Shown here piece after piece: positions 1 through 11,249 of a stretch of DNA of 64,000 bases. The notes beneath the pieces were generated by a model that was given only the letters and a program-made list of their open reading frames with translations, had not been told where the DNA came from and did not search any database. The position numbers and the translations under genes were made by a program. Numbering within the stretch: the stretch's first letter is position 1; every line of letters begins with the position of its first letter. Source of the DNA: Peribacillus frigoritolerans (GTDB lineage Bacteria > Bacillota > Bacilli > Bacillales > DSM-1321); contig NZ_KV440950.1 in NCBI RefSeq assembly GCF_001636405.1, positions 3,514,778-3,578,777 of the forward strand. Reading direction: 5' to 3'.

Positions 1-32
1 GGGCGATCCGACGCCCCTCCAATAGCTCAGTC

Positions 33-56
33 AAAAGATCCTGAATTCGATCTTTT
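33..56. terminator. Hairpin, possible terminator
   Basis: Inverted repeat AAAAGATC / GATCTTTT around an 8-base loop, A-rich before and T-rich after, so it could act in either direction. The gene it would serve lies outside the window. Confidence 0.45.
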
Positions 57-466
57 CGGCACAGGATTAAATGGGTATCCGTTTTAATTTAAAACCCATT
101 ATTAGTAAGGCAAGATTCAGACAACTCACTATAGATCCAAATTTTTAAGTATATATATAAGTAAGGCTACTCAGGACGAGTTGTTATCTTATGTGAAATA
201 TTTCCAAAAAACAGTTAAATGTGATATATATCTGATGAGTTTTTATATGATTTTAAAGAGTCTTATCCATACTTGTATGACACCCTTTCAGTTGCGTGAA
301 TAAAATAAAACGAGGTGATGGTTATGAATAGTTTACAGCTACAATTCATACATAAATTTTTTGGAGCAGCCTCAAAATTCGCAGATGAAAGGATAATGAG
401 ATTCTATATTTCTAACAGGTCATATTTGCAACAGGATCCTTTGAATAATAGTATGCCTACACGATT

Positions 467-491
467 AAAGGACCATCTCAGATGGTCCTTT
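467..491. terminator. Hairpin terminator
   Basis: Perfect 11-bp stem AAAGGACCATC / GATGGTCCTTT with a 3-base loop. It is the nearest terminator-like structure downstream of the minus-strand thiolase gene, and it has U-rich flanks for either strand. Confidence 0.6.
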
Positions 492-663
492 AGTTCAATA
501 TTCAAATTTCATGATTTAGACTTACATTATTTTTACAACTAGTTTTAGGCTATTAGTTCATTCCGCATTTATTACTTTTGATTGAACTGTAAGTGGTTAA
601 ACAAGAATAAAAAATGTACCGCCAGCAAGTTTGTAAGTTTTTATAGCGCTTTTGTCGTAATGT

Positions 664-1848
664 TCATAGAGCCTCAATGATTACTGAGATTCCTTGTCCT
701 CCTCCAATACAGAGGGAGGCTAGTCCATACCTCTTTCCTCGATTCCTTAACTCTAGGGCCAATGAATATATAATTCTAGCTCCACTAGCCCCGACTGGAT
801 GACCTAATGCGATTGCTCCACCATTGACATTAACTTTTTCCCGTTTCAATCCAAGCTCTCTCTCTACTGCAAGATACTGGGCAGAGAATGCTTCATTGAT
901 TTCAAACAAATCGATATCTTCAATATTGAGTCCTGCTTTCCGTAAAGCTAATTGACTAGCAGGAACTGGCCCAATGCCCATAATATTTGGGTCTACCCCC
1001 ACAATCCCCCAGGATATGATTCTTGCCAATGGCTTCACATTGAGATTAGTTTGAAGCAAGGATTCACTTCCAAGTATTAAGGCAGCTGCCCCATCATTAA
1101 TACCACTGGCATTACCTGCCGTTACGGTCCCATCCTTTTTAAAGGCTGGTTTCAGTTTCGCTAAGGCTTCAATTGAAGCATTATGGCGAATATGCTCATC
1201 TTCAAAAATGGTTATTTCCTTTCCTTTTTTGGTGAATATCGTGACAGGGGAAATCTCTTGTTGAAATCGCCCCGTCAGTTGGGCCTTTGCTGATTTTTGA
1301 TGTGATTGGACAGCCAAACTATCTTGATCGTCTCGGGTCAGTTCATATTTTTCAGCAAGAGTTTCCGCTGTTGCTCCCATCCCACGCCCTATATATTCAT
1401 CGCTTAAAGTCGCCCAAAGCATGTCGTCCATTTGTGGAGACTGTATACCCGTACCAAAGCGCACATCTCGTAATACGTGCGGAGATTGGCTCATATTTTC
1501 GGTTCCTAGGGCTAGGGCGACTTCAGCATCCTTTAAAATGATCGACTGAGCTGCCGATACGACCGCTTGCAATCCAGAACCGCATAATCGATTGAGAGTT
1601 AAAGCGGGGCTCTCAATTGGAATCCCAGCTTTCAAAGCAATATGCCTAGATAGATAGGAGGCATTTTTCGAAGTATGTATCACATTCCCTGCAAAAACAT
1701 GCTCAACCTCTTCAACTGAAATATTACTTTTTTCAATGGCTCCCTTACTTGCGATAACTCCAAGATCAATGGCAGAAACATCCTTTAAAACCCCTCCAAA
1801 ACTCCCGAATGGCGTCCTGGCTCCACCTAAAATATAAACATGACTCAT
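664..1848 (-). CDS. Acetyl-CoA C-acyltransferase (thiolase)
   Basis: Thiolase of 394 residues, the usual length for the family. It catalyses reversible thiolytic cleavage or condensation of acyl-CoA and acetyl-CoA in the cytoplasm. The acylated active-site cysteine is Cys89 in LNRLCGSG, the general-base motif GHPVGASG has His350, and the second catalytic Cys380 lies in SLCIGGGQG. The start is supported by AAAGGAG 8 bases upstream. It follows the methylmalonyl-CoA operon on the same strand after a 216-bp gap, so it may have its own promoter. In this context it probably serves fatty- or branched-acid catabolism; a biosynthetic acetoacetyl-CoA role cannot be excluded from sequence. Confidence 0.93.
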   Translation of the reverse strand: MSHVYILGGARTPFGSFGGVLKDVSAIDLGVIASKGAIEKSNISVEEVEHVFAGNVIHTSKNASYLSRHIALKAGIPIESPALTLNRLCGSGLQAVVSAAQSIILKDAEVALALGTENMSQSPHVLRDVRFGTGIQSPQMDDMLWATLSDEYIGRGMGATAETLAEKYELTRDDQDSLAVQSHQKSAKAQLTGRFQQEISPVTIFTKKGKEITIFEDEHIRHNASIEALAKLKPAFKKDGTVTAGNASGINDGAAALILGSESLLQTNLNVKPLARIISWGIVGVDPNIMGIGPVPASQLALRKAGLNIEDIDLFEINEAFSAQYLAVERELGLKREKVNVNGGAIALGHPVGASGARIIYSLALELRNRGKRYGLASLCIGGGQGISVIIEAL

Positions 1849-1937
1849 ATATTCATTCTCCTTTATTGAAAGTTGTTTGATTCGATTTGATGGACGGAAA
1901 ACATCTTTTCCATTACTTCATTTTACCTTCTAATTTT

Positions 1938-1974
1938 ATACCGTTATTAGGGACATCATATTAATCAACGGTAT
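1938..1974. promoter_or_regulatory. Inverted repeat upstream of thiolase
   Basis: ATACCGTT and AACGGTAT form an 8-bp inverted repeat with a 21-base spacer in the 216-bp gap ahead of the thiolase. It may be an operator or part of a promoter. The regulator is not identifiable. Confidence 0.3.
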
Positions 1975-2064
1975 ATTGTATTTTAAATGTTCCGTCAATT
2001 AACATTAACGTCAAAATAAATGTTGCAGGAGTACAATTGTTTGCGTACCCATTCCTTCTTTTTC

Positions 2065-3099
2065 CTAGCCATTTTCATCATAAATGTTGAATAATTGTTG
2101 GACTGCGAGTGTGGGAGAAGTATGGCCGTTAATAAGCAATCCTTCCATTTTAGTCATGTTTTTTTTCATCGATGGATTACCATAAAATCTCGCCTTTAAT
2201 TGGTCTTCTATCATAGAATGAACCCAGTCAATCATTTGTTCTTTTCTTCTTATTCCAAAGAATCCATTCCTACTGGTAACTTGTTTATATTTCTGAATGA
2301 CCTTCCAAATCTGAGATACGCCTTCCCCTGTTAAGGCAGACACAGTAAATGCTTTGGTTTCCCAACCCTTGGTAATTGGCTGTAAGAAATGAAGGAGGCG
2401 ATTGTATTCCACCTTTGCATTCATGGCAGCTTGTTTGTTTTCGCCATCCGCTTTATTAATGAAAATAGCATCAGCTAATTCCATCACCCCTTTTTTCATT
2501 CCTTGTAGCTCATCCCCTGCACCAGTCAGCATAATAACTAGGAAAAAATCCACCATGGACCGGACGGTAATTTCACTTTGGCCGACTCCGACGGTTTCGA
2601 CGATTATTACGTCATACCCTGCTGCCTCACAAATTAGAAGGGTTTCACGGCTTTTTCTGGTGACCCCTCCTAAAGTCCCGCTTGACGGTGACGGTCGAAC
2701 ATATGCATGTGGGTGGCGAGAAAGATGTTCCATTCTTGTTTTGTCACCTAGAATACTTCCTCTAAATACACTGCTAGTTGGGTCAACGGCTAAAACCGCT
2801 ACACGGTGATTTTGCTCACAGAGCGTTATACCAAAGGATTCAATTAACGTGCTCTTACCAGCCCCAGGAACGCCTGTAAAGCCGATTCGAATTGATTTCC
2901 CTGTATATGGAATCAGTTCTTTCAGCACTTTTTGTGCCATTTCCATGTGTTTAGGTAAATTACTTTCAACTAAGGTGATCGCTTGAGCAATAATTGTACG
3001 ATTTCCATTCATCACACCCTGCACATAATCATCAACCGTAAGGTGGATTCGTCTTGACGGTAAGAGTTGTTTGGATTGAATGCTTTCTTTTTCTGTCAT
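2065..3099 (-). CDS. meaB: Methylmalonyl-CoA mutase-associated GTPase MeaB
   Basis: G3E-family GTPase of 344 residues that guards methylmalonyl-CoA mutase, gating delivery of adenosylcobalamin and protecting the enzyme from inactivation. The P-loop GFTGVPGAGKST spans residues 73-84, the base-recognition motif NKAD follows near residue 216, and VETVGVGQSE is the typical switch region. The ATG directly abuts the TAA of mutB, so translation is almost certainly coupled. It is the last gene of the propionyl-CoA operon. Confidence 0.95.
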   Translation of the reverse strand: MTEKESIQSKQLLPSRRIHLTVDDYVQGVMNGNRTIIAQAITLVESNLPKHMEMAQKVLKELIPYTGKSIRIGFTGVPGAGKSTLIESFGITLCEQNHRVAVLAVDPTSSVFRGSILGDKTRMEHLSRHPHAYVRPSPSSGTLGGVTRKSRETLLICEAAGYDVIIVETVGVGQSEITVRSMVDFFLVIMLTGAGDELQGMKKGVMELADAIFINKADGENKQAAMNAKVEYNRLLHFLQPITKGWETKAFTVSALTGEGVSQIWKVIQKYKQVTSRNGFFGIRRKEQMIDWVHSMIEDQLKARFYGNPSMKKNMTKMEGLLINGHTSPTLAVQQLFNIYDENG

Positions 3100-5280
3100 T
3101 TAAGTATCCAATCCGAGGCGACGATTTAATTCTTCTATCACCTGTTGCGCGGCAGTCGGGATAATCGTTCCTGGTCCAAATATGGCAACTGCTCCTTTTT
3201 CTAATAAGTAACTGTAATCTTGAGCAGGAATAACACCGCCAATCACGACGGCGATATCTTCACGGCCAAAACGCTTCAGCTCTTCCACGACTTGAGGAAG
3301 TAATGTTTTATGACCAGCAGCAAGAGAGCTCATCCCTAGAACATGCACATCATTTTCCACGGCCTGTAAGGCTGCCTCCTTTGGGGTTTGGAATAAGGGA
3401 CCAATATCAACATCAAAACCAAGGTCTGCAAATGCAGTCGAAATCACTTTAGCTCCACGGTCATGTCCGTCCTGGCCCATCTTGGCAATCATAATTCGAG
3501 GGCGTCGGCCTTCATTCTCTTCAAATTGATCGGACATTTCACGGGCAATTTTCACTTGTTCCTCTTCCCCAAACTCTGCACTGTACACTCCGCTAATCGT
3601 ACGAATTACTGCTTTATGTCTCCCTACCACTTGTTCGTATGCATTTGAAATTTCGCCCAGGCTCGCTCTAGCGCGAGCTGCATTTACCGCTAGCTCTAAA
3701 AGGTTTCCATCTCCAGTTTCAGCGGCTTTTGTGATCGCTTGAAGTGCTGCTTCTACCTTTGCTTTATCTCTTTCTGCCCGGAGCTGCTCTAAGCGGCGAA
3801 TTTGCGCTTCACGGACAGCAGTATTATCAATATCTAATATCTCAAGCGGATCCTCTTTTTCTAAACGGTATTTATTCACTCCAATGATCGATTCTTTACC
3901 AGAATCAATATGCGCTTGTCTTCTAGCAGCCGCTTCTTCAATTCTCATCTTTGGCAGGCCCGTTTCTATGGCTTTTGCCATTCCGCCAAGTGCTTCGATT
4001 TCTTCAATATGTTCCCAGGCTTTTTCAAGTAATTCAGCCGTAAGTGACTCCACATAATAGGAGCCGCCCCATGGGTCTAATACGTTGGTTATCCCCGTTT
4101 CATCCTGAAGGTATAATTGGGTATTTCGAGCTATTCGGGCAGAAAAATCGGTCGGTAAGGCAATCGCCTCATCCAGTGCGTTCGTATGAAGGGATTGTGT
4201 ATGACCAAGAACAGCAGCCATCGCTTCAATACATGTACGCGAAACATTATTGAATGGGTCTTGCTCTGTTAAGCTCCATCCAGATGTTTGCGAATGGGTT
4301 CGAAGTGCTAACGACTTTTCATTTTTCGGGTAAAACCTTTTCATTAGCTTCGCCCAAATTAAACGAGCTGCGCGCATTTTAGCCACTTCCATATAGTAAT
4401 TCATTCCGATTGCCCAGAAGAAGGAAAGACGTGGAGCAAATCGATCAATATCAATCCCTGCTTTTAAACCCGTTTTGACATACTCTAATCCATCTGCAAG
4501 GGTATAGCCCAACTCTATATCGGCCGTAGCTCCCGCTTCTTGCATATGATAACCGGAGATGCTAATTGAATTAAATTTCGGCATATACTTGGATGTGTAT
4601 TCAAAGATATCTGCTATAATTTTCATAGACGGTTCTGGAGGATAAATGTACGTATTACGAACCATATATTCTTTTAATATATCATTTTGTATTGTTCCAG
4701 AAAGCTTCTCTTGGGGTACTCCTTGTTCTTCAGCTGCCACGATGTAAAAAGCCATGATTGGCAGGACAGCTCCGTTCATCGTCATTGAAACAGACATTTG
4801 GTCTAATGGAATTCCATCAAACAAAATCTTCATTTCTAGTATGGAATCAACGGCAACGCCGGCTTTACCCACATCGCCAACGACTCTAGGATGATCCGAA
4901 TCATACCCACGATGTGTAGCTAAATCAAAGGCGATCGAAAGCCCTTTTTGTCCTGCAGCTAAGTTTCTGCGGTAAAACGCATTACTTTCTTCTGCCGTAG
5001 AAAAGCCAGCATATTGACGAACCGTCCAAGGTTGTGATTTATACATAGCTAGGTAGGGACCTCGAAAGAATGGTGCGATCCCTGCCATATAATCCAAATG
5101 ATTCATTCCTATTGTGTCCATATTTGTGTAAAGAGGTTTAACATCAATTTTTTCATACGTCGGAAAAGCCAAATTATCAAAATGCATACCAGAAAGTTTC
5201 TCGGCATGTTTACTCCACTCGCTAAATTCTCCTTCTATTTCATCTGTATATGCTACTTGGGTAAAATCTGGTTTTGTCAT
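3100..5280 (-). CDS. mutB: Methylmalonyl-CoA mutase large (catalytic) subunit
   Basis: Adenosylcobalamin-dependent mutase subunit of 726 residues that interconverts (R)-methylmalonyl-CoA and succinyl-CoA. The N-terminal TIM barrel binds the substrate ([19 protein letters not shown] near residue 80). The C-terminal cobalamin domain carries the His-on motif DGHDRG near residue 603. The start ATG overlaps the TGA of mutA by four bases (ATGA), the usual translational coupling for a heterodimer. No truncation or frameshift was seen. Confidence 0.96.
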   Translation of the reverse strand: MTKPDFTQVAYTDEIEGEFSEWSKHAEKLSGMHFDNLAFPTYEKIDVKPLYTNMDTIGMNHLDYMAGIAPFFRGPYLAMYKSQPWTVRQYAGFSTAEESNAFYRRNLAAGQKGLSIAFDLATHRGYDSDHPRVVGDVGKAGVAVDSILEMKILFDGIPLDQMSVSMTMNGAVLPIMAFYIVAAEEQGVPQEKLSGTIQNDILKEYMVRNTYIYPPEPSMKIIADIFEYTSKYMPKFNSISISGYHMQEAGATADIELGYTLADGLEYVKTGLKAGIDIDRFAPRLSFFWAIGMNYYMEVAKMRAARLIWAKLMKRFYPKNEKSLALRTHSQTSGWSLTEQDPFNNVSRTCIEAMAAVLGHTQSLHTNALDEAIALPTDFSARIARNTQLYLQDETGITNVLDPWGGSYYVESLTAELLEKAWEHIEEIEALGGMAKAIETGLPKMRIEEAAARRQAHIDSGKESIIGVNKYRLEKEDPLEILDIDNTAVREAQIRRLEQLRAERDKAKVEAALQAITKAAETGDGNLLELAVNAARARASLGEISNAYEQVVGRHKAVIRTISGVYSAEFGEEEQVKIAREMSDQFEENEGRRPRIMIAKMGQDGHDRGAKVISTAFADLGFDVDIGPLFQTPKEAALQAVENDVHVLGMSSLAAGHKTLLPQVVEELKRFGREDIAVVIGGVIPAQDYSYLLEKGAVAIFGPGTIIPTAAQQVIEELNRRLGLDT

Positions 5281-7373
5281 GAAACAGCCACTCCTTTCTT
5301 CTGTAGAAGTTGACTTAAAATGTCATAGCAATTGGAGCCAACATGAACAAATTCAGTTATTCCAGCCTCTTTAAAACTGACTTCATCTACTTCGCTAGGC
5401 TTTCCTGCTAATAATACGGTTATTTGTGCATCTGTTTTTTTAATAGACATTGCAAGTGGAATGGCAGCTTGTTGATAGTCTTCATCTTTTCCACAAATGA
5501 TTACAAAATCAGCCATGGACGCAACGACTGCCTCGGCTGCTTCTTTTATAGAACCAAATCCATTGTTTTGAATAACATCGAAACCACCTACTTCAAAAAA
5601 TCCTGCAGCAAAATCTGCTCGCACTTTATGATCTGAAATAGGTCCTAAGTTTGCTAGAAATATAATCGGTCGTTTTCCAGTTTTCTGTGCCATTTCATCA
5701 ATGGATTGACGAAGTTCTTCAAACTGAAGTGCACCTCTGGTTGGCTTGATTGCTTTAACACAAACCACAGCTTCTGACTTCCTACCTGTTGCTTTGGCTA
5801 TTTCACCTAACGATGCACCTTGTTTTGCTGCTTGGATCGCGGTCTCTGTTTTATTTGAGCTTTCGGATAAACTTCCTACCGATATATGTGCTCGGCCAAA
5901 TACTTGATTAATATGATCATTAATTTGTGGCGCTTCATTTAACGCTATCCAATCTACCTCTTTTTCTGCCAAATTCACATACATATTGGTGCCAACGAAA
6001 ATATCTTTTCGGTGAGCGATGTTCCTCACTCGCTTTGAAGCTGTTTGTTGAACCACATTTTGTGGGAATTCTTTTATTAATGTCTGGATAATCCCACCTT
6101 TTCGCTCTGTTTCCTGGAAAAGTTCCCATGCCTTTTTGGCCACCTCATTTGTCAGTACTTCTACGTACCAAGAGCCACCGGCTGGATCGATTGTCCTCGC
6201 AATATGGGCTTCTTCTTTTAAAATAATGGAGGCATTCCGTGCAATTCGTCGCGAAAAAGCGGTGGACTTTTGAATCGCTTCATCAAAGCAACTAACATGA
6301 ATGCTGTCAGCTCCACCGACTGCTGCAGAAAATGCTTCTGTTGTAGCACGCAGCATATTCACATAGGGATCAAAAACAGTTTTTGTCCATGCTGATGTTC
6401 GTGCATGCATCGTCATCTTCTGGGCTTCTTCATTCCCACCGAACGTTTCTACAATTCTGGCCCAAAGAGTTCTTGCGGCCCGAAGTTTGGCAATTTCCAT
6501 AAAATAAGCGGAGCCGATTGAGAACGAAAAACGGATACTGCTGGCGGCTTTATTTATATCAATTCCTTGGGAAGTTAATGCTTGTAAATATTCGACACCT
6601 GTTGATAATGAAAAAGCTAATTCTTCAACCGCACTGCTTCCACCGTCATGATAGACATTTCCATGAATTATAACTGTTTGTAAATGGGGGGTATTCTCAT
6701 TTGCCCATTTTGTTATGTCGGCCATCAATGTATAACATTCTTCCAACTCGTAAGCCAATGTTCCATTTTTCACCAGTTCTACGACTGGATCCATTCCTAT
6801 ACACCCATGTAATTCCTCCACTTGTCGACCGGACTGTTCTAGATGAGCGATAATCAAAGCAAGGATTGGCAATGAATTTGCCCCAGCACCTATGTGAATA
6901 GGCACATTTCCAAAGTCAATATCTTTTAGTGCATCGGCTATATCGGTTACCCCTGAAATCGATAGTCCTGCTTTCCCTACTTCTGAAGTAGCTTCACTCG
7001 CATTTATTCCTCGTTTCGTTGGTGTATCAAGGACAATATTTAATGAGGTTTGACCCTTGCTAAGGTCATGCCGTGCTACTTTATTAAAAAAAGTGGGAAT
7101 TCCTACATTGATTTCCTGATTGATTTCCCATCCATCTATAAGCGTTTTAGTGCCACGAGTAAAAGGAGCCATATCTGGCAAAGACTGCAGAAAGGGAAGA
7201 TTGGCGGCATCCTCCTTTCGATACACCGGCTGAAGTAAAATTCCTTCATATGTTTCTGTAATGAGTCTTTTTTCAAAAGAAGCTCCTTTTAAAGATTTTT
7301 CTGTTAGGTCACGCCACTGTTCATAACTTGGGATCTCAAATTCTGAAAATTGGTCCACTAATTTTTTATCCAT
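5277..7373 (-). CDS. mutA: Methylmalonyl-CoA mutase small subunit
   Basis: Non-catalytic partner of mutB, 698 residues. It keeps the barrel fold, but its C-terminal domain has [10 protein letters not shown] where cobalamin ligation would need DxHxxG, as expected for the small subunit. The annotated ATG has no recognisable Shine-Dalgarno. It lies inside a 14-codon frame (7358-7402) that does have one, so initiation may depend on coupling, or a one-base change may have separated the original N-terminus. Confidence 0.92.
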   Translation of the reverse strand: MDKKLVDQFSEFEIPSYEQWRDLTEKSLKGASFEKRLITETYEGILLQPVYRKEDAANLPFLQSLPDMAPFTRGTKTLIDGWEINQEINVGIPTFFNKVARHDLSKGQTSLNIVLDTPTKRGINASEATSEVGKAGLSISGVTDIADALKDIDFGNVPIHIGAGANSLPILALIIAHLEQSGRQVEELHGCIGMDPVVELVKNGTLAYELEECYTLMADITKWANENTPHLQTVIIHGNVYHDGGSSAVEELAFSLSTGVEYLQALTSQGIDINKAASSIRFSFSIGSAYFMEIAKLRAARTLWARIVETFGGNEEAQKMTMHARTSAWTKTVFDPYVNMLRATTEAFSAAVGGADSIHVSCFDEAIQKSTAFSRRIARNASIILKEEAHIARTIDPAGGSWYVEVLTNEVAKKAWELFQETERKGGIIQTLIKEFPQNVVQQTASKRVRNIAHRKDIFVGTNMYVNLAEKEVDWIALNEAPQINDHINQVFGRAHISVGSLSESSNKTETAIQAAKQGASLGEIAKATGRKSEAVVCVKAIKPTRGALQFEELRQSIDEMAQKTGKRPIIFLANLGPISDHKVRADFAAGFFEVGGFDVIQNNGFGSIKEAAEAVVASMADFVIICGKDEDYQQAAIPLAMSIKKTDAQITVLLAGKPSEVDEVSFKEAGITEFVHVGSNCYDILSQLLQKKGVAVS

Positions 7374-7402
7374 TTTAAGTTGCGGTAAGCATCAATCACC
7401 AT
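7358..7402 (-). CDS. 14-codon upstream ORF overlapping the mutA start
   Basis: A good ribosome site (GAAGGGAGAG) lies 9 bases before an ATG that encodes [14 protein letters not shown] and stops inside mutA. The mutA ATG sits in the next frame within this ORF. It is either a coupling leader peptide or the frameshifted original N-terminus of MutA. The evidence is positional only. Confidence 0.4.
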   Translation of the reverse strand: MVIDAYRNLKWIKN

Positions 7403-7516
7403 GCTATCGCTCTCTCCCTTCTAAACCATTTAACGGTAGGCGTTATTTTCATTTGTCGTCTTTACACGTTTTTCTTCTATTAATATAGGTAGTTCATAAC
7501 CTATTAAAGAAAAGAT

Positions 7517-9067
7517 TTATAAAGGGATATTTCCATGCCTTTTCTTAGGTAATGCTTTCTTCTTGTTTTTTAGCATTTCCAATGCACTAGCGATACTTTT
7601 TCTCGTATCCCTCGGGTCAATTACATCATCAACAATGCCATTTGCTGATGCGACGTAAGGATTGGCAAAGCGTTCGCGATATTCATTTATTTTTTCTTGC
7701 CTAAAGGCCTCCGGATCTATACTTTCACTAATCTCTTTTGCAAAAATGATATTGGCCGCTCCAGCTGGTCCCATAACCGCAATTTCTGCATTAGGCCAAG
7801 CAAATACTAAGTCTGCCCCGATTGCTTTACTGTTTAAGGCAACGTAAGCCCCACCATATGCTTTTCGAAGAATCACGGTAATTTTGGGAACAATAGCTTC
7901 CGAATAGGCATATAAAATTTTCGCTCCATGCCGGATTATCCCGCCATGCTCTTGTTGAATTCCTGGGATAAACCCACTCACGTCTTCAAATGTAATTAGC
8001 GGAATCTTAAAGCAATCACAGAATCGGATAAAGCGAGCACATTTGTCAGATGAATCAATATCAAGCCCACCAGCCATCATCTTCGGATTATTTGCGATAA
8101 TACCGACTGTATCGCCGTTTATACGGCCAAAGCCAACGACAATGTTTTTAGCGAATTTCGGCTGAACTTCCATGAAATTTTGATCATCGACAATTAAATG
8201 AATCACCTTACGCACGTCATAAACCTTCGTTCCATCAATCGGGACAACATCAAGTAGTTCATCGATTCTTTCATCTAAAGGAATTTTATTTACTGGCTCT
8301 TTGTAAGGTGGCTTTTCTTCATAGTTTGATGGGAAGTAGCCAATTAATCTCCTGACTTGGTTTAATACATCTTCTTCTGTTGGTCCAGTAAAATGGGCAT
8401 TTCCACTTATTGTGGAATGAACGGACGCGCCACCTAGATCCTCACTATTAATTTTTGCTCCCGTTACCGACTCAATTACCTTTGGACCTGTAATAAACAT
8501 TTGACTTGTTTTTTCTACCATGAAAACGAAATCTGTAATCGCAGGAGAATAAACAGCCCCCCCGGCACAGGGTCCCATAATCACGGATATTTGTGGGATT
8601 ACGCCTGAATAAATGGAGTTTCGATAGAAAATGTGTCCATATCCGTCTAGTGATAAAACACCTTCTTGAATTCGTGCTCCACCTGAGTCATTTAACCCGA
8701 CTATAGGTGCTCCATTTTCTGCTGCTAAATCCATGATTTTGGCAATCTTCGTCGCATGCATTTCGCCAAGTGCTCCACCGAAAACAGTAAAATCTTGAGC
8801 AAAAAGGAAAATGATGCACCCACCAACCTTACCGTATCCTGTAACAACCCCTTCTCCAGGAGCCTCACTTGATCCATATTCAAGGCCGCGATTTTCTATG
8901 AATGGGTTTATTTCAACAAATGTTCCTTCATCCACTAATATTTCGATACGTTCTCTAGCAGTAAGCTTCCCGCGTTCATGCTGGGCATCAATCCGTGTAT
9001 AACCGCCCCCCAGCTTCACTTTTTCCCGTCGCTCTTCCATGATCTCGATTTTATCGAACATATCCAT
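7517..9067 (-). CDS. pccB: Propionyl-CoA carboxylase carboxyltransferase subunit
   Basis: Carboxyltransferase of 516 residues (crotonase-fold tandem domains) that moves carboxyl from biotin to propionyl-CoA, giving (S)-methylmalonyl-CoA. GGARIQEG near residue 126 and GGAYVALNSK near 410 are the two acyl-CoA/biotin pocket motifs typical of the PccB/MmdA family. The start follows GGAGAGGA by 8 bases. It sits between the BCCP gene and mutA, which points to propionyl-CoA rather than acetyl-CoA as substrate. Acyl-CoA specificity cannot be proven from sequence. Confidence 0.92.
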   Translation of the reverse strand: MDMFDKIEIMEERREKVKLGGGYTRIDAQHERGKLTARERIEILVDEGTFVEINPFIENRGLEYGSSEAPGEGVVTGYGKVGGCIIFLFAQDFTVFGGALGEMHATKIAKIMDLAAENGAPIVGLNDSGGARIQEGVLSLDGYGHIFYRNSIYSGVIPQISVIMGPCAGGAVYSPAITDFVFMVEKTSQMFITGPKVIESVTGAKINSEDLGGASVHSTISGNAHFTGPTEEDVLNQVRRLIGYFPSNYEEKPPYKEPVNKIPLDERIDELLDVVPIDGTKVYDVRKVIHLIVDDQNFMEVQPKFAKNIVVGFGRINGDTVGIIANNPKMMAGGLDIDSSDKCARFIRFCDCFKIPLITFEDVSGFIPGIQQEHGGIIRHGAKILYAYSEAIVPKITVILRKAYGGAYVALNSKAIGADLVFAWPNAEIAVMGPAGAANIIFAKEISESIDPEAFRQEKINEYRERFANPYVASANGIVDDVIDPRDTRKSIASALEMLKNKKKALPKKRHGNIPL

Positions 9068-9105
9068 GCTGTGAGTCCTCTCCTATCATGTTTAAATTTT
9101 ATTGC

Positions 9106-9597
9106 TTATGCTGTTTTTACGAGGAACAAGGGCTGACCATATTCAACAACCTGGCCGCTTTCTACAAAGATTTCAACAATTTCACCACTAACTTCCGCTT
9201 CCAGCTCATTCATAAGCTTCATGGCTTCCACGATACATAGTACTGTGTCTTCCTTTATTTGATCTCCCACTCGTACATAGACATCAGAATCAGGTGATGG
9301 AGCCGCATAAAATGTTCCCACCATTGGGGAAGTAATTTTATGAACCGATGTTTCCTCAGTAGTTGTCGATGGTGTTTGTATTCCTTCCTGCTTTTGAATG
9401 GGGGCGGCTTCCACTTTCACAGGTGCAACAGGAATAGTCGCTGGGACTTGTGTTTCTTCGATAAGCGCTACTTGTCCGACATTCATTTGTTTACTAATCG
9501 ATATTTGCTGCTCATTTTCACCTTTAATCGTTAATTCTCCAATTGAAGAACGGTCCACTGCCCGAATTAATTCTTTAATGTCATTCATTTTAAACAT
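9106..9597 (-). CDS. Biotin carboxyl carrier protein (AccB-like)
   Basis: BCCP of 163 residues that carries carboxybiotin between the carboxylase and the carboxyltransferase. The biotinyl-lysine is Lys127 in EAMKLM. The N-terminal helical region (1-45) and a Pro/Ala-rich linker (60-80) match AccB architecture. The start follows AAGGAG. It is encoded next to pccB and a biotin carboxylase, so it is likely a dedicated carrier of the propionyl-CoA carboxylase and probably paralogous to a housekeeping accB elsewhere. Confidence 0.92.
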   Translation of the reverse strand: MFKMNDIKELIRAVDRSSIGELTIKGENEQQISISKQMNVGQVALIEETQVPATIPVAPVKVEAAPIQKQEGIQTPSTTTEETSVHKITSPMVGTFYAAPSPDSDVYVRVGDQIKEDTVLCIVEAMKLMNELEAEVSGEIVEIFVESGQVVEYGQPLFLVKTA

Positions 9598-9768
9598 AAT
9601 AAAAACTCCTTCTATAATTTATTTTCTGTTATTTTTTCTTACTCATTTCAGATTTCTCAGTCCCGCTTATCCGGTCATTCTCATCAACAATTCCCATAAA
9701 TTGTTTTTCCACCATTACCTCTTCTCTTTACTAAATAATCTAGTGCAACTGAATACTTCAAATCACCA

Positions 9769-11127
9769 CTAGTTACTTAGTTGAACCGTTAAATCATTCA
9801 TCTCTAAAAATTTCGTGTTAAAATTACCAGCTTTAAAATCCCGATGTTCTAATAAGCGAAGGTGGAAAGCGATTGTTGTATCAATTCCTTCAATGACGAA
9901 CTCGCTTAAGGCTCGCTTCATCCTTGCAATTGCTTCTTCCCGATTCTTTCCATGTACGATTAATTTGGCAATCATCGAATCATAAAATGGTGAGATCGTA
10001 TATTCTGGATAAACTGCGCTATCGACTCGGATTCCAAATCCACCTGGAGGTAGGTATAATCGAATTTTCCCAGGGGATGGCATAAAGTTTTTATCAGGAT
10101 TTTCGGCATTAATCCGGCATTCGATGGCCCAACCATTTATATGAATATCTTCTTGTTTGACAGATAGCTTATGACCTGAGGCAACTAGCAATTGTTCTTT
10201 GATTAAGTCTACTCCTGTTATAAGTTCTGTAACTGGGTGTTCAACTTGAATACGGGTATTCATTTCCATAAAGTAAAAGTTTTTATGTTTATCTAGTAAA
10301 AATTCAATCGTCCCTGCACCTGAATATTGTACGGCCTTCGCGGCTTTTAATGCCGCCTCTCCCATTTTCGTTCTTAGTTCTTCATCAAGTGCAAGGGATG
10401 GGGCTTCTTCAATTAGCTTTTGATGGCGCCTCTGGATTGAGCAATCACGTTCACCTAAATGCACGACATTGCCAAAGGAATCACCCATAATTTGGATTTC
10501 GATGTGTCGAGGCTCTTCAATGTACTTTTCTAAATAAACACCTGCATTACCAAAAGCAGTAGCTGCTTCTTGCTGTGCCATTGAAATTGCTTTTTTTAAT
10601 TCTTCCTCGCATTCAGCGACCCGCATCCCTTTTCCACCACCACCAGCAGTGGCTTTAACAATAACGGGATACCCGATACTTCTTGCTATAAACTCAGCTT
10701 CCTCAATATCTTCAATAATCCCATCCGTACCTGGAACAATTGGTACGCCAGCGGCTTCCATCGTTTCTCTCGCCACCGCTTTCGCCCCCATCTTACTGAT
10801 TGCCTCAGGTGATGGTCCAATAAAAATGATATCGTTTTCAATACATATATTGGCAAACTCCGCACTTTCTGCTAAAAATCCGTAGCCAGGATGGATAGCA
10901 TCTGCAAGTGATACTTGAGCAACCATTAACAAATTTGTCATATTCAAGTAGCTCTTGGATGAAAGGTGTGGTCCAATGCAATAGGCTTCATCTGCTAGAC
11001 GTACATGCAAAGCTTCACGATCTGCTTCAGAATATACAGCGACCGTAGATATCCCCATTTCCTTACACGCCCTAATGACACGGACAGCAATTTCTCCTCG
11101 ATTAGCAATAAGAACCTTTTTAAACAT
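9769..11127 (-). CDS. Biotin carboxylase subunit (AccC-like)
   Basis: ATP-grasp biotin carboxylase, 452 residues with the chosen start, which uses bicarbonate and ATP to carboxylate BCCP biotin. It shows the N-terminal [14 protein letters not shown], the glycine-rich ATP loop [12 protein letters not shown], and the [13 protein letters not shown] segment. I prefer the ATG at 11127, preceded by AAAGGAAA, over the longer frame opening at 11166, because family members begin right at [12 protein letters not shown]. It is the first gene of the propionyl-CoA operon; 172 bp separate it from the BCCP gene. Confidence 0.92.
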   Translation of the reverse strand: MFKKVLIANRGEIAVRVIRACKEMGISTVAVYSEADREALHVRLADEAYCIGPHLSSKSYLNMTNLLMVAQVSLADAIHPGYGFLAESAEFANICIENDIIFIGPSPEAISKMGAKAVARETMEAAGVPIVPGTDGIIEDIEEAEFIARSIGYPVIVKATAGGGGKGMRVAECEEELKKAISMAQQEAATAFGNAGVYLEKYIEEPRHIEIQIMGDSFGNVVHLGERDCSIQRRHQKLIEEAPSLALDEELRTKMGEAALKAAKAVQYSGAGTIEFLLDKHKNFYFMEMNTRIQVEHPVTELITGVDLIKEQLLVASGHKLSVKQEDIHINGWAIECRINAENPDKNFMPSPGKIRLYLPPGGFGIRVDSAVYPEYTISPFYDSMIAKLIVHGKNREEAIARMKRALSEFVIEGIDTTIAFHLRLLEHRDFKAGNFNTKFLEMNDLTVQLSN

Positions 11128-11249
11128 ATCCAATTTCCTTTCCAAAAGTTTATTATTGTCTATCAATCACTCCATTTGATAGTAGATTTATTATTGAGAA
11201 GTGATGCACTTATTAATCAGGAGTAATACATGTTTTATTCCGGATCTGT

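Larger units (their letters stand above)
1..663. other. Gene-poor left edge
   Basis: No convincing gene. The stretch holds two hairpins (annotated separately). A 75-codon frame opening at a GTG at 315 follows a fair GAGGTGAT site but runs straight through the second hairpin and resembles nothing I know, so I do not call it. Confidence 0.5.

Noticed and set aside
315..542. 75-codon frame on the plus strand with a fair ribosome site
   Set aside because: It runs through a strong terminator hairpin and matches no family; codon content looks random.
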